Below are positions 27,129-36,651 of a stretch of 64,000 nt of DNA, in pieces. A program made the translations under genes and the position numbers. The notes beneath the pieces are model-generated. The model was not told the origin of the DNA. It saw only the letters and a list, made by a program, of their open reading frames with translations, and searched no databases. Where the stretch lies: positions 62,001 to 126,000 of the forward strand of contig NZ_JAECZC010000002.1 of the NCBI RefSeq assembly GCF_016056305.1, written 5' to 3'. The first letter of the stretch is position 1, and each line of letters begins with the position of its first letter. The DNA is from Amazonocrinis nigriterrae CENA67 (GTDB lineage Bacteria > Cyanobacteriota > Cyanobacteriia > Cyanobacteriales > Nostocaceae).

Positions 27129-27132
27129 GTTT

Positions 27133-27246
27133 TGGGAATTGGGAATTGGGAATTGGGAATTGGGAATTGGGAATTGGATTTTACTATTAGTCATCACATC
27201 TGGCCCATTACCCATTACCCATTACCCATCACCCATTACCCATTAC
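27133..27246. repeat. STRR array with conserved core (copy 2)
   Basis: Six GGGAATT units (27135-27177), a core sharing TACTATTAGTCATCACATCTG with copy 1 at 22508, then ATTACCC units to 27246. Compared with 22429-22600 the core differs at one base (ATTTTAC versus ATTCTAC), while unit number and unit sequence on the left arm differ. Arms are partly complementary. Confidence 0.75.
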
Positions 27247-27676
27247 CAGGCAAACCGACTATATCGTAAGTAATTAGCCGGACATGATATCATTCGCTAC
27301 CAAAAGGTTTAAATGTTATTTAATATTGATATTTTGACATATAAAAATATTGTTGTAATTTAGCATCTAAATTGACAAAATTGCCAGTAAATGCTTGATA
27401 TTAATAGTAAGAATCTAGCATTTACTCAAGTCAAAACTATCACATGAATCGACTCAAAAAACAGAAATTTCTTCCATACTTTCCTGCCAAAGGTAATTAC
27501 AGCCTTAACTTTTCATAGTATGTCGAAAAGAAGTGAAGGTGTGAATTGTAGTCAGACTCTCTTCAGTTACCTACACTCCATACCCTACCCCCTACACCCT
27601 TCTTTTTGACACAAAATATTCAAACTCAATTTCTCAAAAATTAACTCACCTTATATGATGTGAGAGAGGATTTATT
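27247..27676. other. intergenic, no gene seen
   Basis: 430 bp of AT-rich sequence between the SH3-domain protein and the glycosyltransferase-like gene. Bases 27576-27602 carry weak CCTACACCCCATACCCTACC repeats. It probably holds the promoter of the downstream gene. Confidence 0.5.
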
Positions 27677-28549
27677 ATGCATATATCTGACGAAAGAATT
27701 ACAATCTTTACTGTACCGAAACCCTTTGAAGGACACATTGGGATTATTCAGGAAAATGCTATCAAGAGTTGGACTTTACTAGAACCTCGACCCCAGATTA
27801 TTTTATTTGGTAACGAAAAAGGCACAGATGAAATTGCTAAAAAACTTGGTGTAGTCCATATCAGTGATATTAATTGTAATGAATATGGCACACCATTATT
27901 AGATAGTATATTTTGGCAGGCTCAAGCACTGGCTCCGGGTTTGATTATAACTTATGTCAATACTGATATTATTCTATTGAATGATTTTTTAATTGCTGTC
28001 AAGCAGCTGCAAGATTCATCTTTTAAGCAATTCCTGATCACAGGACGACGGGTAGATGTGGATATTACAGAACCACTAGAATTTGAAAAACCTACTTGGG
28101 AAACTGAGTTGCGCCATTTGGTCGTACAACAAGGGAAATTAGCATCAGTTGTGTGTCAAGATTACTTTGTATTTCCTAAGCCACTGTATGCGGAAATTCC
28201 CTCTTTTGCTGTGGGGCGCGGTCATTGGGATCATTGGGTGGTTTACTATGCTCATCAAATGAAAATTCCTGTTGTTGATGCCACAGATGTAGTCACAGCA
28301 ATTCATCAAAATCATAACTATAGTCACTTATCTGGCGGTCGAGGTGTAGCTTATGTTAAAGGAGAAGAAGCTAAACAGAATGCTAAATTAGCTGGAGGTA
28401 TGCACCTAGTTGATGGCGCATCTGCTAACTGGAAGTTAACACCATCAGGACTGAAAAAACGTAAACCCTTATCCGCATTTCTTGCATTTATTTTTGATTT
28501 ACCGCGCTTTGGAAAGTTGTTGCAAGAATTATTTTTACGGTCGCAATAA
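27677..28549 (+). CDS. putative glycosyltransferase-like protein (GT-A fold)
   Basis: 290 residues, no signal peptide or membrane segment. ITIFTVPKPFEGHIGIIQENAIKSW at the N-terminus followed by IITYVNTDIILLNDF (about 93-107) resembles a nucleotide-sugar-binding Rossmann-like half ending in an Asp-containing NTD motif. GRGHWDHWVVYYAHQ and AIHQNHNYSHLSGG are later conserved-looking stretches. I recognise this as a hypothetical glycosyltransferase-like family, without a known acceptor. Good ATG with GAGAGGATTT ahead. Monocistronic; the next gene is on the other strand and convergent, 34 nt away. Confidence 0.6.
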   Translation: MHISDERITIFTVPKPFEGHIGIIQENAIKSWTLLEPRPQIILFGNEKGTDEIAKKLGVVHISDINCNEYGTPLLDSIFWQAQALAPGLIITYVNTDIILLNDFLIAVKQLQDSSFKQFLITGRRVDVDITEPLEFEKPTWETELRHLVVQQGKLASVVCQDYFVFPKPLYAEIPSFAVGRGHWDHWVVYYAHQMKIPVVDATDVVTAIHQNHNYSHLSGGRGVAYVKGEEAKQNAKLAGGMHLVDGASANWKLTPSGLKKRKPLSAFLAFIFDLPRFGKLLQELFLRSQ

Positions 28550-28583
28550 CGGTTATTTAAATAGACATGATATCAGCAGTTAT

Positions 28584-31445
28584 CTATCTCAATTTAGCTA
28601 AGAACTTCGCAACTGTGGCAGCTTGTTCTTTTGTCTGGTTAGCGATACTTGCAACTTCTAAAATAGATTGTGTGGCGGCTTCTGAAGTTTCCACTTGGTT
28701 TGTAACTGCTTGAGTCAGTTCCTCAATCAGTACGTAAACTTGGACAGCGATCGCATTAATTTGACTGAGTTTTTGCTGGGTTTCTTCTACTCCTTGAGTA
28801 AGAGCGATCGCTCTTTGCTTTCCAGCCTCCATTAACGCTACTGTGTCGTTATTGACTGTATAAATTTCTGACACTAAAGATTTAATTTCTGTATTGTCTG
28901 CATCTAATTGCTGTCCCAAGGCAAGCACTTTCTCGGCTATAGCAGCAAACTCTTTACCTGCTTCACCAGCACGAGTTGCTTCAAAAGCAAGTTTCATCGC
29001 ATGGAATTTTATCTGTGATGCTACCTCATTAATCTGGTTTGTTGTTTGCAAGAGTTGTCGGGATGGCTGTTCTAAACGTTTGACTCTGGCTGCTGCTTCT
29101 GTAACTGTGATTTGGGTTGTAGAAATGCTTTCTGCAACTTGGTTGATGCTTTGTTGTCCGTCTTGTACTGTGTCGTTGAACTGCTGTTTTTGGCGTTCTC
29201 CTTGTTCGACTGTGAGAAGCAGTTTTTGAGTCGAATTAGCTAATGCTTGAATTTGATTCTGAGTAGAAGTTACAGACTTAATTTGTGTGAGTGTCTCGGC
29301 GCAGAGAGTTCTCACAACAGTTTCACTATCTCTCAAAAGTTCTGATACTTGAAGTTGCAGTGCTTGTTTTTCTTGCTGCTGCTGTTGCAAAGCAGATTCA
29401 ACCGATGCATAGGCTTGGTCTACTTGGTTCAATAGTCTAGCATGGTCGAGAGCAAATCCCACTTGCATGGCTAACTGAGCAAAGAAATCAATTTCAGACT
29501 GTTCCCATTGGCGGGGTGCAGAGCATTGATGAGCAATTAGCAAACCAAATAATTTATCATCTTTGAGAATCGGTGCAACTAGATTTGCTTTGACTGCAAA
29601 TGGTTCGAGTTGGTTAATGTGACAATCACTCAATCCGGCTTCATAAATATTGTTGGTTGCTTGCACTCGTCCTGCTTGGTATTGCTCAACGTAACCTTCA
29701 ACAAAACAAGGGTCTTTGATGTTGGCTCGTAATGTCTTGGGAAAACCAGGCAGCACTGCTTCTGCAATGACAGTACCATACCATTCGGCATCAAACCCAT
29801 AGACTATCACCCGGTCAGTGGCGATCGCTTTGCGAATTTCTTCAACAGTAGTTTTGAGGACATCTTCTTCATTCAGTGATTGCCGAATCTTGCGGGTAAT
29901 TTCCACAAGTAACTGAGTTTGCATTCCTTCTGCATCAATGCGCTGAAGCAATCTCGCATGGTCGAGAGCAAATCCCACTTGCATGGCTAACTGAGCAAAG
30001 AAATCAATTTCAAGCTGTTGCCAAAACCGGGGTGCAGAACATTGATGAGCAATTAGCAAACCAAACAATTTATCATCTTTGAGAATCGGTGCAACCAGAT
30101 TTGCTTTGACTGCAAATGGTTCGAGTTGGTTAATGTGACAATCACTCAATCCGGCTTCATAAATATTGTTGGTTGCTTGCACTCGTCCTGCTTGGTATTG
30201 CTCAACGTAACCTTCAACAAAACAAGGGTCTTTGATGTTGGCTCGTAATGTCTTGGGAAAACCAGGCAGCACTGCTTCTGCAATGACAGTACCATACCAT
30301 TCGGCATCAAACCCATAGACTATCACCCGGTCGGCAGCGATCGCTTTGCGAATTTCTTCAACAGTAGTTTTGAGGACATCTTCTTCATTCAGTGATTGCC
30401 GAATCTTGCGGGTAATATTAATCATTATTTGGGCTTGTTCAGCTTTCGTGCCTATTTGTTCTACAAACTTGGCATAGTCGAGGGCAAATCCCACTTGCGT
30501 GGCAATTTGGGCGAATAAATCAATCTCAAACTGTTGCCAATACCGAGGCGCAGAACACTGATGTCCAATTAACAAGCCGAATAGCTCATCATCCTTGATG
30601 ATCGGTGCGATTATATTTGCTTTGACTGCAAATCGCTCTAATAACCCGATGTGACAATTGCTGATATTTGCTTGATAAATATTATTAATCGCTCGCACGC
30701 GACCTTGACGGTATTGTTTAATGTACTCTTCTTTAAAACAGGGATCAACAACAGTCGCCCACAATATCTTAGGCAAACCAGCTGCGGCTGCTTCTTCTAC
30801 AAACGTTCCATCTCCCCTTTCGTCAAAGCGAAAAATGACCACACGGTCTATTCTAAAAGCTGCGCGAACTTCTTCAACAGTGGTTCTCAGGACATCTTCT
30901 TGGGAGAGTGCCTGGTGAATGCGACGAGTCATGTACATTAATAACTGCGATCGCTCGGCTTCTGTTTCTTGTTTCGAGAACACCTCTTGCAATTCATTTT
31001 GAATCAAGTCAAGATTCGCCCTTAGTGCCACCAGTTCATCATTGCCTTCAACGCGAATTCGCGTCCCTATATCCTCTCGACGTATTCTATTCACTAAAGC
31101 ACTGGAAATCTTGGCAGCAGAAACAACTGGACGAATAGCACCATTGGCAATACTAGCTGCAATTGCTCCTGTCACCACAGATATCACCCCAGTTTCGAGC
31201 AACAGGAATAATTGATGGTTCTGGAGTGCAACTTCGGCTTCAGTGAGATTTGCGGGATCTGCTTGTCTAGCTTGGGTGAATTGTTCAGTAATCGATTTAT
31301 TACTAAAGTAGTTGAATATACCCACAGTCAGCACTGGTAGCATCGTCAAAGCGATCGCCCAAACAGTTGCTTTCGATTTCAAACTCCATTGTTGCCAAAG
31401 CGCAACAAATTGTGAACGCCTTGGGTAATTGTTGAACTTAGTCAT
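28584..31445 (-). CDS. PixJ-like phototaxis receptor: HAMP, three DXCF cyanobacteriochrome GAF domains, MCP signalling domain
   Basis: 953 residues. Two transmembrane helices (about 27-47 and 79-101) bracket a short periplasmic loop; HAMP 105-155; GAF1 about 165-325, GAF2 340-497, GAF3 512-669; coiled coil and methyl-accepting signalling domain 680-953. Each GAF has DPCF and a Cys-His pair with 28-residue spacing (C236/C264, C408/C436, C580/C608), the same spacing I recall for the two chromophore-linking cysteines of TePixJ, plus FAVKAN(L/I)(V/I)API. This predicts bilin-binding blue/green-type photosensors driving taxis through CheA/CheW. GAF2 and GAF3 are near-identical, at DNA level too. 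The signalling tip is atypical (IKFHAMKLAFEATRAGE). No che genes are adjacent, so the partners must be elsewhere. Attractive but not proven photoactive. Confidence 0.88.
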   Translation of the reverse strand: MTKFNNYPRRSQFVALWQQWSLKSKATVWAIALTMLPVLTVGIFNYFSNKSITEQFTQARQADPANLTEAEVALQNHQLFLLLETGVISVVTGAIAASIANGAIRPVVSAAKISSALVNRIRREDIGTRIRVEGNDELVALRANLDLIQNELQEVFSKQETEAERSQLLMYMTRRIHQALSQEDVLRTTVEEVRAAFRIDRVVIFRFDERGDGTFVEEAAAAGLPKILWATVVDPCFKEEYIKQYRQGRVRAINNIYQANISNCHIGLLERFAVKANIIAPIIKDDELFGLLIGHQCSAPRYWQQFEIDLFAQIATQVGFALDYAKFVEQIGTKAEQAQIMINITRKIRQSLNEEDVLKTTVEEIRKAIAADRVIVYGFDAEWYGTVIAEAVLPGFPKTLRANIKDPCFVEGYVEQYQAGRVQATNNIYEAGLSDCHINQLEPFAVKANLVAPILKDDKLFGLLIAHQCSAPRFWQQLEIDFFAQLAMQVGFALDHARLLQRIDAEGMQTQLLVEITRKIRQSLNEEDVLKTTVEEIRKAIATDRVIVYGFDAEWYGTVIAEAVLPGFPKTLRANIKDPCFVEGYVEQYQAGRVQATNNIYEAGLSDCHINQLEPFAVKANLVAPILKDDKLFGLLIAHQCSAPRQWEQSEIDFFAQLAMQVGFALDHARLLNQVDQAYASVESALQQQQQEKQALQLQVSELLRDSETVVRTLCAETLTQIKSVTSTQNQIQALANSTQKLLLTVEQGERQKQQFNDTVQDGQQSINQVAESISTTQITVTEAAARVKRLEQPSRQLLQTTNQINEVASQIKFHAMKLAFEATRAGEAGKEFAAIAEKVLALGQQLDADNTEIKSLVSEIYTVNNDTVALMEAGKQRAIALTQGVEETQQKLSQINAIAVQVYVLIEELTQAVTNQVETSEAATQSILEVASIANQTKEQAATVAKFLAKLR
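29440..29901. repeat. tandem GAF duplication, copy encoding GAF3
   Basis: Bases 29440-29901 match 29956-30417 almost base for base at a period of 516 bp (172 codons). The clearest differences are at the edges, for example AGACTG versus AAGCTG and TCAGTGGCG versus TCGGCAGCG. The copies include both chromophore-cysteine motifs. Confidence 0.88.
29956..30417. repeat. tandem GAF duplication, copy encoding GAF2
   Basis: Partner of 29440-29901. GAF1 (about 30460-30955) is clearly related in protein but far more diverged, so the GAF2/GAF3 pair reflects a recent duplication or ongoing gene conversion. Confidence 0.88.
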
Positions 31446-32804
31446 AAGCCGATCACTTTGTATTGGCGAGTTGTAGAGCCAGTGGGAACACTATTGGTAT
31501 TAAACTTAACTGAGTTAGGCAGAGTCATGGATAAAACCTTGCCAAAATAAAATCGGCACAGCTAGACAGTGGAATGGTAAATATACTTTCCTATCTTATC
31601 GATATAGCTCATTTTGTCACTAGTTGATACACTTGCAATACATTGATCAAAGCCTGCAATATGATCCAACTATGGGGCGATCGCTATTTTCCCAGTGTGA
31701 TTAACAGTTATCAGTTTCATCATTCCTAAAACATCATATTAAACACCTAACAACTGTTTATTTGTGACTGCAACTGGTTGAATGTATCCCCAATTTTTGC
31801 CAATATATACAACTGCCAATTTTTCAAATTTTGATTGTGGCATAAACCAAACTTATACTACTGGAATTTTAGATAGCGATCGCAGCTAAACTTATACAAC
31901 TGCTTGCTAAAGTTTAACATTGTGTTGTGGCTTTCTTGTGTAAAATAGAGATAATTGCATCATCCTGTAGGTAGATTAATTAATTGAGTTTTTTACTTCG
32001 CGAATCTGCCTAAATAGAGAGTTTTAAATACCGCAGGTTTTTGAGCAGAGACTCATTTATCCCAAATAAAGTAAATTTACATACATAATTTTCTAAGTCA
32101 TCAACAGGGATTTTACAGAGCTATTAGTATCATCTTTTGGAAAAATAGATAGTTGAGAGCTATTTATTTCACACTCTTGAGTAACTTTTCTTTAACAAAT
32201 TATTACTCTGGTTTCATCAGTGTTATGTCATCATTTTCTCTAAACAAAAGTAAAATTATCTACTCTAATTTTGACAAATTACTTAAAATAAATGTGAAAA
32301 GCACAAGTTAATCACAGGCAAAGTGGTATATTTTTCCTAGCAATAAATTCAAACAAGCAGGTGAAATCACGAATAGATAGCAGTTTAATCAAGTTTGCAA
32401 GAGCAGTTCTGATTTTTATTGATACATAGTCAATTGGCCTTGTAGCAAATTTATTTTTCTATTATGTAGGGAAACAATTATAACGACGTGATGTTAATCA
32501 ATACAAATTCCTTGTAAAGCATGGATTGCTGTCACCAAAAATCAGTGAAGGTGGTTTAACCCCTTGAGAACTTCAATACAGGTTTGATCCTAATCAAACC
32601 TGAGTTCTTCATAAGCTGAAACCTTGATTCTGTTGTTAGTTTTGACAGTCTCAAACCCTTATTTTTTCGTCCAAGTGAGCAAAATTGAGTCCTTAACCCG
32701 AACTGACGTTATTCAAAGATATAAACAAGGTAGTAAGGCTTTGTGTAAAGTCAATACTGTCACAGCAAAGATATCTGTATAACCCAAAAATAGCTGCAAA
32801 AATT
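31446..32804. other. 1.36-kb intergenic region, no gene recognised
   Basis: Lies between divergent genes (PixJ-like receptor and peptidoglycan-binding protein), so both promoters are expected here. It is AT-rich with two GCGATCGC-type sites (31679-31685 partly, 31877-31883). No ORF, RNA gene or repeat array I can support. Its length is unusual and could hide a non-coding RNA or long 5' leaders. Confidence 0.5.
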
Positions 32805-34316
32805 ATGGAAGCCATTGTTCATCTTCATCTAGCTTCAGTCTACGAAGCATCCGAAAGCATCAAGATTGTTCCGATCAAAATGAATTTCAACTTTTTACGG
32901 TGGAAAAAGCTTTCTAGTACTGCTGCCATCAGTCTTTTACCCATAGCACTGACTATAGGGCTTTTGAGTCTAGCACAGCAAGCTTTAGCAGTTCAGAAAG
33001 TAGGAAGTAGTGGGACTGAAGTTGCCAACATCCAAAGGTGTTTGAAAAAGTTAGGCTACTTTAATGGTTCTGTCACAGGCAAATTTGCTACCTTAACCCA
33101 GCAATCAGTGATGAGGTTTCAGCAAGCCAAAAGACTAACTGCTGATGGGGTTGTGGGTAGCAGTACTCAACAAGCACTACAACAAGCCTGTCAGGGTAGA
33201 ACTGCTAGTGCGAATACAACTAACGGACTGCGCCTAGGTAGCACAGGTGCAGCAGTCTCTAGACTACAAACGAACTTGCGGCAGTTAGGATACTTTAACG
33301 GCGCAAACACAGGCTATTTTGGCCCAGAAACTCAACAAGCAGTGGTTCGATTCCAACAAGCTGCTGGCATTCGTGCTGATGGTATTGTCAGTAACAGAAC
33401 GCAACAAGCAATATCAAGTTCTCTTGGTGTAGGTGGTGAATATCCAATACTCTCGCAAGGCAGCAGTGGCCCGGAAGTCACAAGACTGCAACAGCGTTTG
33501 CAGCAGTTAGGCTACTTTCATGCCAATCCCACAGGTAATTTTAAAGGTATCACCAGAGATGCTGTGATTGCATTCCAACGAAATTCCGGTATACCTGCCA
33601 CTGGGGTAGTAAATCAACAAACTTGGAACGCACTATTGGGTTACTCTCAAGTTCCAGACAGAGGTAATATCTCAACACAGCAAGTGAGAGACTTGCAAGG
33701 ATATCTGCGGGATTTGGGCTACTTTAACACCAATCCTACAGGTACTGTTGGGCCTTTGACAAGGGATGCGATCGCTCGATTCCAACGAGACAATAACCTC
33801 TATGCCGATGGCAATGCCGATATCCAAGTCTTAGAGGCAGTACGTAGAGTATGGGAAAATAGATATGCCAATCAACCAAGCAGAAATATTCTCTCCGTAG
33901 GTGACCAAGGAGAAAATGTCAGATTAGTTCAAGAGCGTTTAATCCAATTTGGCTTTTTTAATGGCAATCCAGATGGCTATTTCGACGAATACACCAGCCA
34001 ATCTGTAACAGCATTTCAGCAATCTTATGGTCTGAATGTGACTGGAACAGTCAATAGTCAAACTTGGCAAGCATTAGGCATCAATAGTACTCCAGTTAGT
34101 AATCGACCTAATAACAATCACTATGTAGTAGTAGTGCCAATTAATAATAACGACACACTCTATCAAGTGCGTCAATATGTACCCAATGCTTACCCAGCAC
34201 AATCCAGATTAGGAAATTATGTGAATGCTGGAACATTTAGCGATCGCGCCGGAGCAGAAAGAGTTTCTCAAATGTTACGTTCAAACGGTTTAGATGCGAG
34301 GGTGCAATACTTTTGA
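32805..34316 (+). CDS. secreted protein with five peptidoglycan-binding repeats and a SPOR-like end
   Basis: 503 residues. The N-terminal MEAIVHLHLASVYEA is a leader I have seen on other cyanobacterial peptidoglycan-binding proteins; a hydrophobic segment (about 38-63, ending QQALA) resembles a signal peptide. Five PG_binding_1 repeats follow (about 66-126, 143-202, 218-279, 290-350, 364-423), each with LQxxLxxLGYF and an AVxxFQ/GxV core. The last 65 residues (VVVPINNNDTLYQVRQ... AGTFSDRAGAERVSQMLRSNGLDARVQYF) look SPOR-like. No hydrolase domain is attached, so it is probably a wall-binding scaffold. An internal ATG at 32880 (MNFNFLRW) is an alternative start giving a cleaner signal peptide. 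Confidence 0.87.
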   Translation: MEAIVHLHLASVYEASESIKIVPIKMNFNFLRWKKLSSTAAISLLPIALTIGLLSLAQQALAVQKVGSSGTEVANIQRCLKKLGYFNGSVTGKFATLTQQSVMRFQQAKRLTADGVVGSSTQQALQQACQGRTASANTTNGLRLGSTGAAVSRLQTNLRQLGYFNGANTGYFGPETQQAVVRFQQAAGIRADGIVSNRTQQAISSSLGVGGEYPILSQGSSGPEVTRLQQRLQQLGYFHANPTGNFKGITRDAVIAFQRNSGIPATGVVNQQTWNALLGYSQVPDRGNISTQQVRDLQGYLRDLGYFNTNPTGTVGPLTRDAIARFQRDNNLYADGNADIQVLEAVRRVWENRYANQPSRNILSVGDQGENVRLVQERLIQFGFFNGNPDGYFDEYTSQSVTAFQQSYGLNVTGTVNSQTWQALGINSTPVSNRPNNNHYVVVVPINNNDTLYQVRQYVPNAYPAQSRLGNYVNAGTFSDRAGAERVSQMLRSNGLDARVQYF

Positions 34317-34547
34317 TGATGTGGTAGAAATTTTCAGATAGTTAAAACACCCCCAAATCAACAAAGCCAAGAGGAAACCATAACAGAGAAAATCTCTCAC
34401 TCCTGACCTTTGAAAGTATTAAGGATAAAGGAGGAATTATCAATCCTTTATCCTTGAGAACGGATAACAACCTCTGAATTTATTTAGATAAAGGTAAGAG
34501 GTGAATCGTAAAAAGTCAAACTTTTCTGAATTAAATTGGAGAAAAAT

Positions 34548-36575
34548 ATGGCAACGATCATTGGTAAAAATAACTCAGAAACCTTGATTGGCACAATCTA
34601 TAGTGACAACATCAAAGGCTTGGGTGGTGATGACACATTAATTGGAGATAGTGGCAACGATACCTTAGATGGTGGGACTGGTAACGATAGCTTATCTGGT
34701 GGGTCAGGTAACGACACTTACATCGTTGATAGTAGTGGGGATATTGTCAGTGAAGATAATGGTTCGGGTGGCGACTCTGGCGGAGTTGATACAGTCAAGT
34801 CATCTGTTGACTGGACATTGGGTGCTTATCTAGAAAACCTGACTCTCACAGGTAAAGCCATTAACGGCAAGGGTAATGCACTGAATAACTGGATTCTAGG
34901 TAATTCTGCCAGTAACATTCTCTATGGTGGAGATGGTAATGACAGTATTCGAGGTTTTGCTGGAGATGACAAAATCTATGGAGAAGCAGGAAATGACAAG
35001 CTTGATGGTGGCGATGGCAATGATTATCTCCAAGATAGTTTAGGAAATAACAGTCTGTGCGGTGGAGCGGGCGATGATAGCCTCTTGGGGGGCGGTAATG
35101 GTAATAATACCATCAAAGGTGGCGCAGGCAAGGATTACTTATCTATATCTGGCTCAGGTAACAATGTGCTGGATGGTGGGGATGGCAATGATACCTTAAT
35201 TTATTCTTCCGAGTTTATAAATTTTGACGTTGGTAGCAATACCTTCAATGGTGGAAATGGCAATGATAGCCTGCTTTTAAGCGGTATGTTGATTGACTCG
35301 ACTTCTTCAAGAATTCAGACAGTAGATGGGGGGAAGGGTAACGATTATTTATCTGTTAATTTCTCTTCAGCTCAGGAGGGAGTCGTCACAACTGTTGACT
35401 CAACCACCACCAATGGCACGATTACATCTAACAAGTTTCAAATTATCTTCCAGAATATCGAGAGTTTAAGCATTGTTGGTACATTGTCTGATGATAGCCT
35501 ATTAGGCGGAAATGGCAACGATACCCTTAATGGAGGCGATGGTGGTAATGATACTATTAACGGCGGTGCTGGTGATGATACTTTTGTAGCCGACTATTCA
35601 TTTTTTTCTGACACAGTAACAATAGATGGTGGGACGGGTAACGATTATTTATTAGCTCGTTACTCCAACTTTGCTGAAGCCGGAGTTTTTACAACTGTTG
35701 ACTCAACCACTACCAATGGCATCATTACAAATGGCACGTATAAAATTAACTTCCAGAATATCGAGGCTTTGTCTATCTCTGGTACAGGCTACAATGATAG
35801 TCTACTAGGGGGAAATGGCAACGATTACCTCGGTGGGGTCATTGGTGATGATACCCTCAATGGTGGTGCAGGCGACGATACTTTATCTGTGTCCGCTTAC
35901 AGTAACAGTCTAGTAGATGGTGGGACGGGTAACGATGATTTAAGTGTCTATTCCGGGTATACTCAGGTGGGAATCGTCACCACTTTAGACTCAACTACCA
36001 CCAATGGCACAATTACTTCTGGCAACTATCAGATTAGCTTCCAGAATATTGAGCGTTTAGAAATCACTGGTACATTCAACAGTGATAGTTTACTGGGCGG
36101 AAATGGCAACGATAGCCTTAATGGCTATGGTGGTGGTGATACCATAAAGGGTGGTGCAGGTGACGATACTTTATCTGTGGAATTTAGTGAGTACAGTAAT
36201 GACAACCTGTTGATCGGTGGCGATGGCAATGATGTGTTGACTGGTGATTCTATTAATTCTATTAGTGTAGACACCTTTGCTTATAATAATTACACTGAAG
36301 GCGTCGATACCATCAACAAATTCGATTCGAGTCAAGACTTGATTCAAGTATCAGCTAATGGCTTTGGTGGTGGTTTAATAGCAGGTTCACTATCACAGAG
36401 TCAGTTTGTCCTTGGCACAGCCGCAACCACCAGCGATCAACGATTTGTCTACGATAATACTACGGGCGCACTGTACTTTGACCTTGATGGCAGTGGCAGT
36501 GGATTTACTCAGCGACAGTTAGCAACTATAACAGGTGGAGTTTCCCTGAGTGCAAGCAACTTCACCATTGTTTAA
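34548..36575 (+). CDS. RTX-type calcium-binding repeat protein, putative type I secreted
   Basis: 675 residues from ATG 34548 (MATIIGKNNSETLIG), which has GGAG 6 nt upstream; a TTG four codons earlier is in frame but less likely. Many GGxGNDxL nonapeptides (GGSGNDTYI, GGDGNDYL, GGNGNDSL) that fold into Ca2+-binding beta rolls once outside the cell. Three copies of a roughly 110-residue unit contain VTTVDSTTTNGTIT... FQNIExL. The C-terminal 90 residues (DTINKFDSSQDLIQVSA... YDNTTGALYFDLDGSG... ASNFTIV) are the usual C-terminal region of cyanobacterial type I secretion substrates. No enzymatic domain, signal peptide or secretion genes nearby. Likely an extracellular or surface-layer protein. 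Confidence 0.9.
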   Translation: MATIIGKNNSETLIGTIYSDNIKGLGGDDTLIGDSGNDTLDGGTGNDSLSGGSGNDTYIVDSSGDIVSEDNGSGGDSGGVDTVKSSVDWTLGAYLENLTLTGKAINGKGNALNNWILGNSASNILYGGDGNDSIRGFAGDDKIYGEAGNDKLDGGDGNDYLQDSLGNNSLCGGAGDDSLLGGGNGNNTIKGGAGKDYLSISGSGNNVLDGGDGNDTLIYSSEFINFDVGSNTFNGGNGNDSLLLSGMLIDSTSSRIQTVDGGKGNDYLSVNFSSAQEGVVTTVDSTTTNGTITSNKFQIIFQNIESLSIVGTLSDDSLLGGNGNDTLNGGDGGNDTINGGAGDDTFVADYSFFSDTVTIDGGTGNDYLLARYSNFAEAGVFTTVDSTTTNGIITNGTYKINFQNIEALSISGTGYNDSLLGGNGNDYLGGVIGDDTLNGGAGDDTLSVSAYSNSLVDGGTGNDDLSVYSGYTQVGIVTTLDSTTTNGTITSGNYQISFQNIERLEITGTFNSDSLLGGNGNDSLNGYGGGDTIKGGAGDDTLSVEFSEYSNDNLLIGGDGNDVLTGDSINSISVDTFAYNNYTEGVDTINKFDSSQDLIQVSANGFGGGLIAGSLSQSQFVLGTAATTSDQRFVYDNTTGALYFDLDGSGSGFTQRQLATITGGVSLSASNFTIV

Positions 36576-36614
36576 GTTAATTGCCTAAAGTTTGTAGAAA
36601 TTAACACAAACTCA

Positions 36615-36648
36615 AAAAACAGGGAAATTGGAAACCTTCCCTGTTTTT
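36615..36648 (+). terminator. rho-independent terminator after the RTX gene
   Basis: AAAAACAGGGAA (36615-36626) and TTCCCTGTTTTT (36637-36648) form a perfect 12-bp stem with a 10-nt loop and a T-run in the descending arm, 40 nt after the RTX stop. The A-run on the other side would let it work in both directions. Confidence 0.85.
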
Positions 36649-36651
36649 CCT

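Noticed and set aside
22356-27215. Minus-strand frames at 22356-22541 and 26904-27215 sharing [11 protein letters not shown]
   Set aside because: The shared peptide comes from the shared repeat core, not from a gene family.
33340-33370. GGTTCGATTCC, a tRNA T-loop-like string
   Set aside because: It lies in frame inside the peptidoglycan-binding repeats (VVRFQQ) and has no acceptor or anticodon stems around it.
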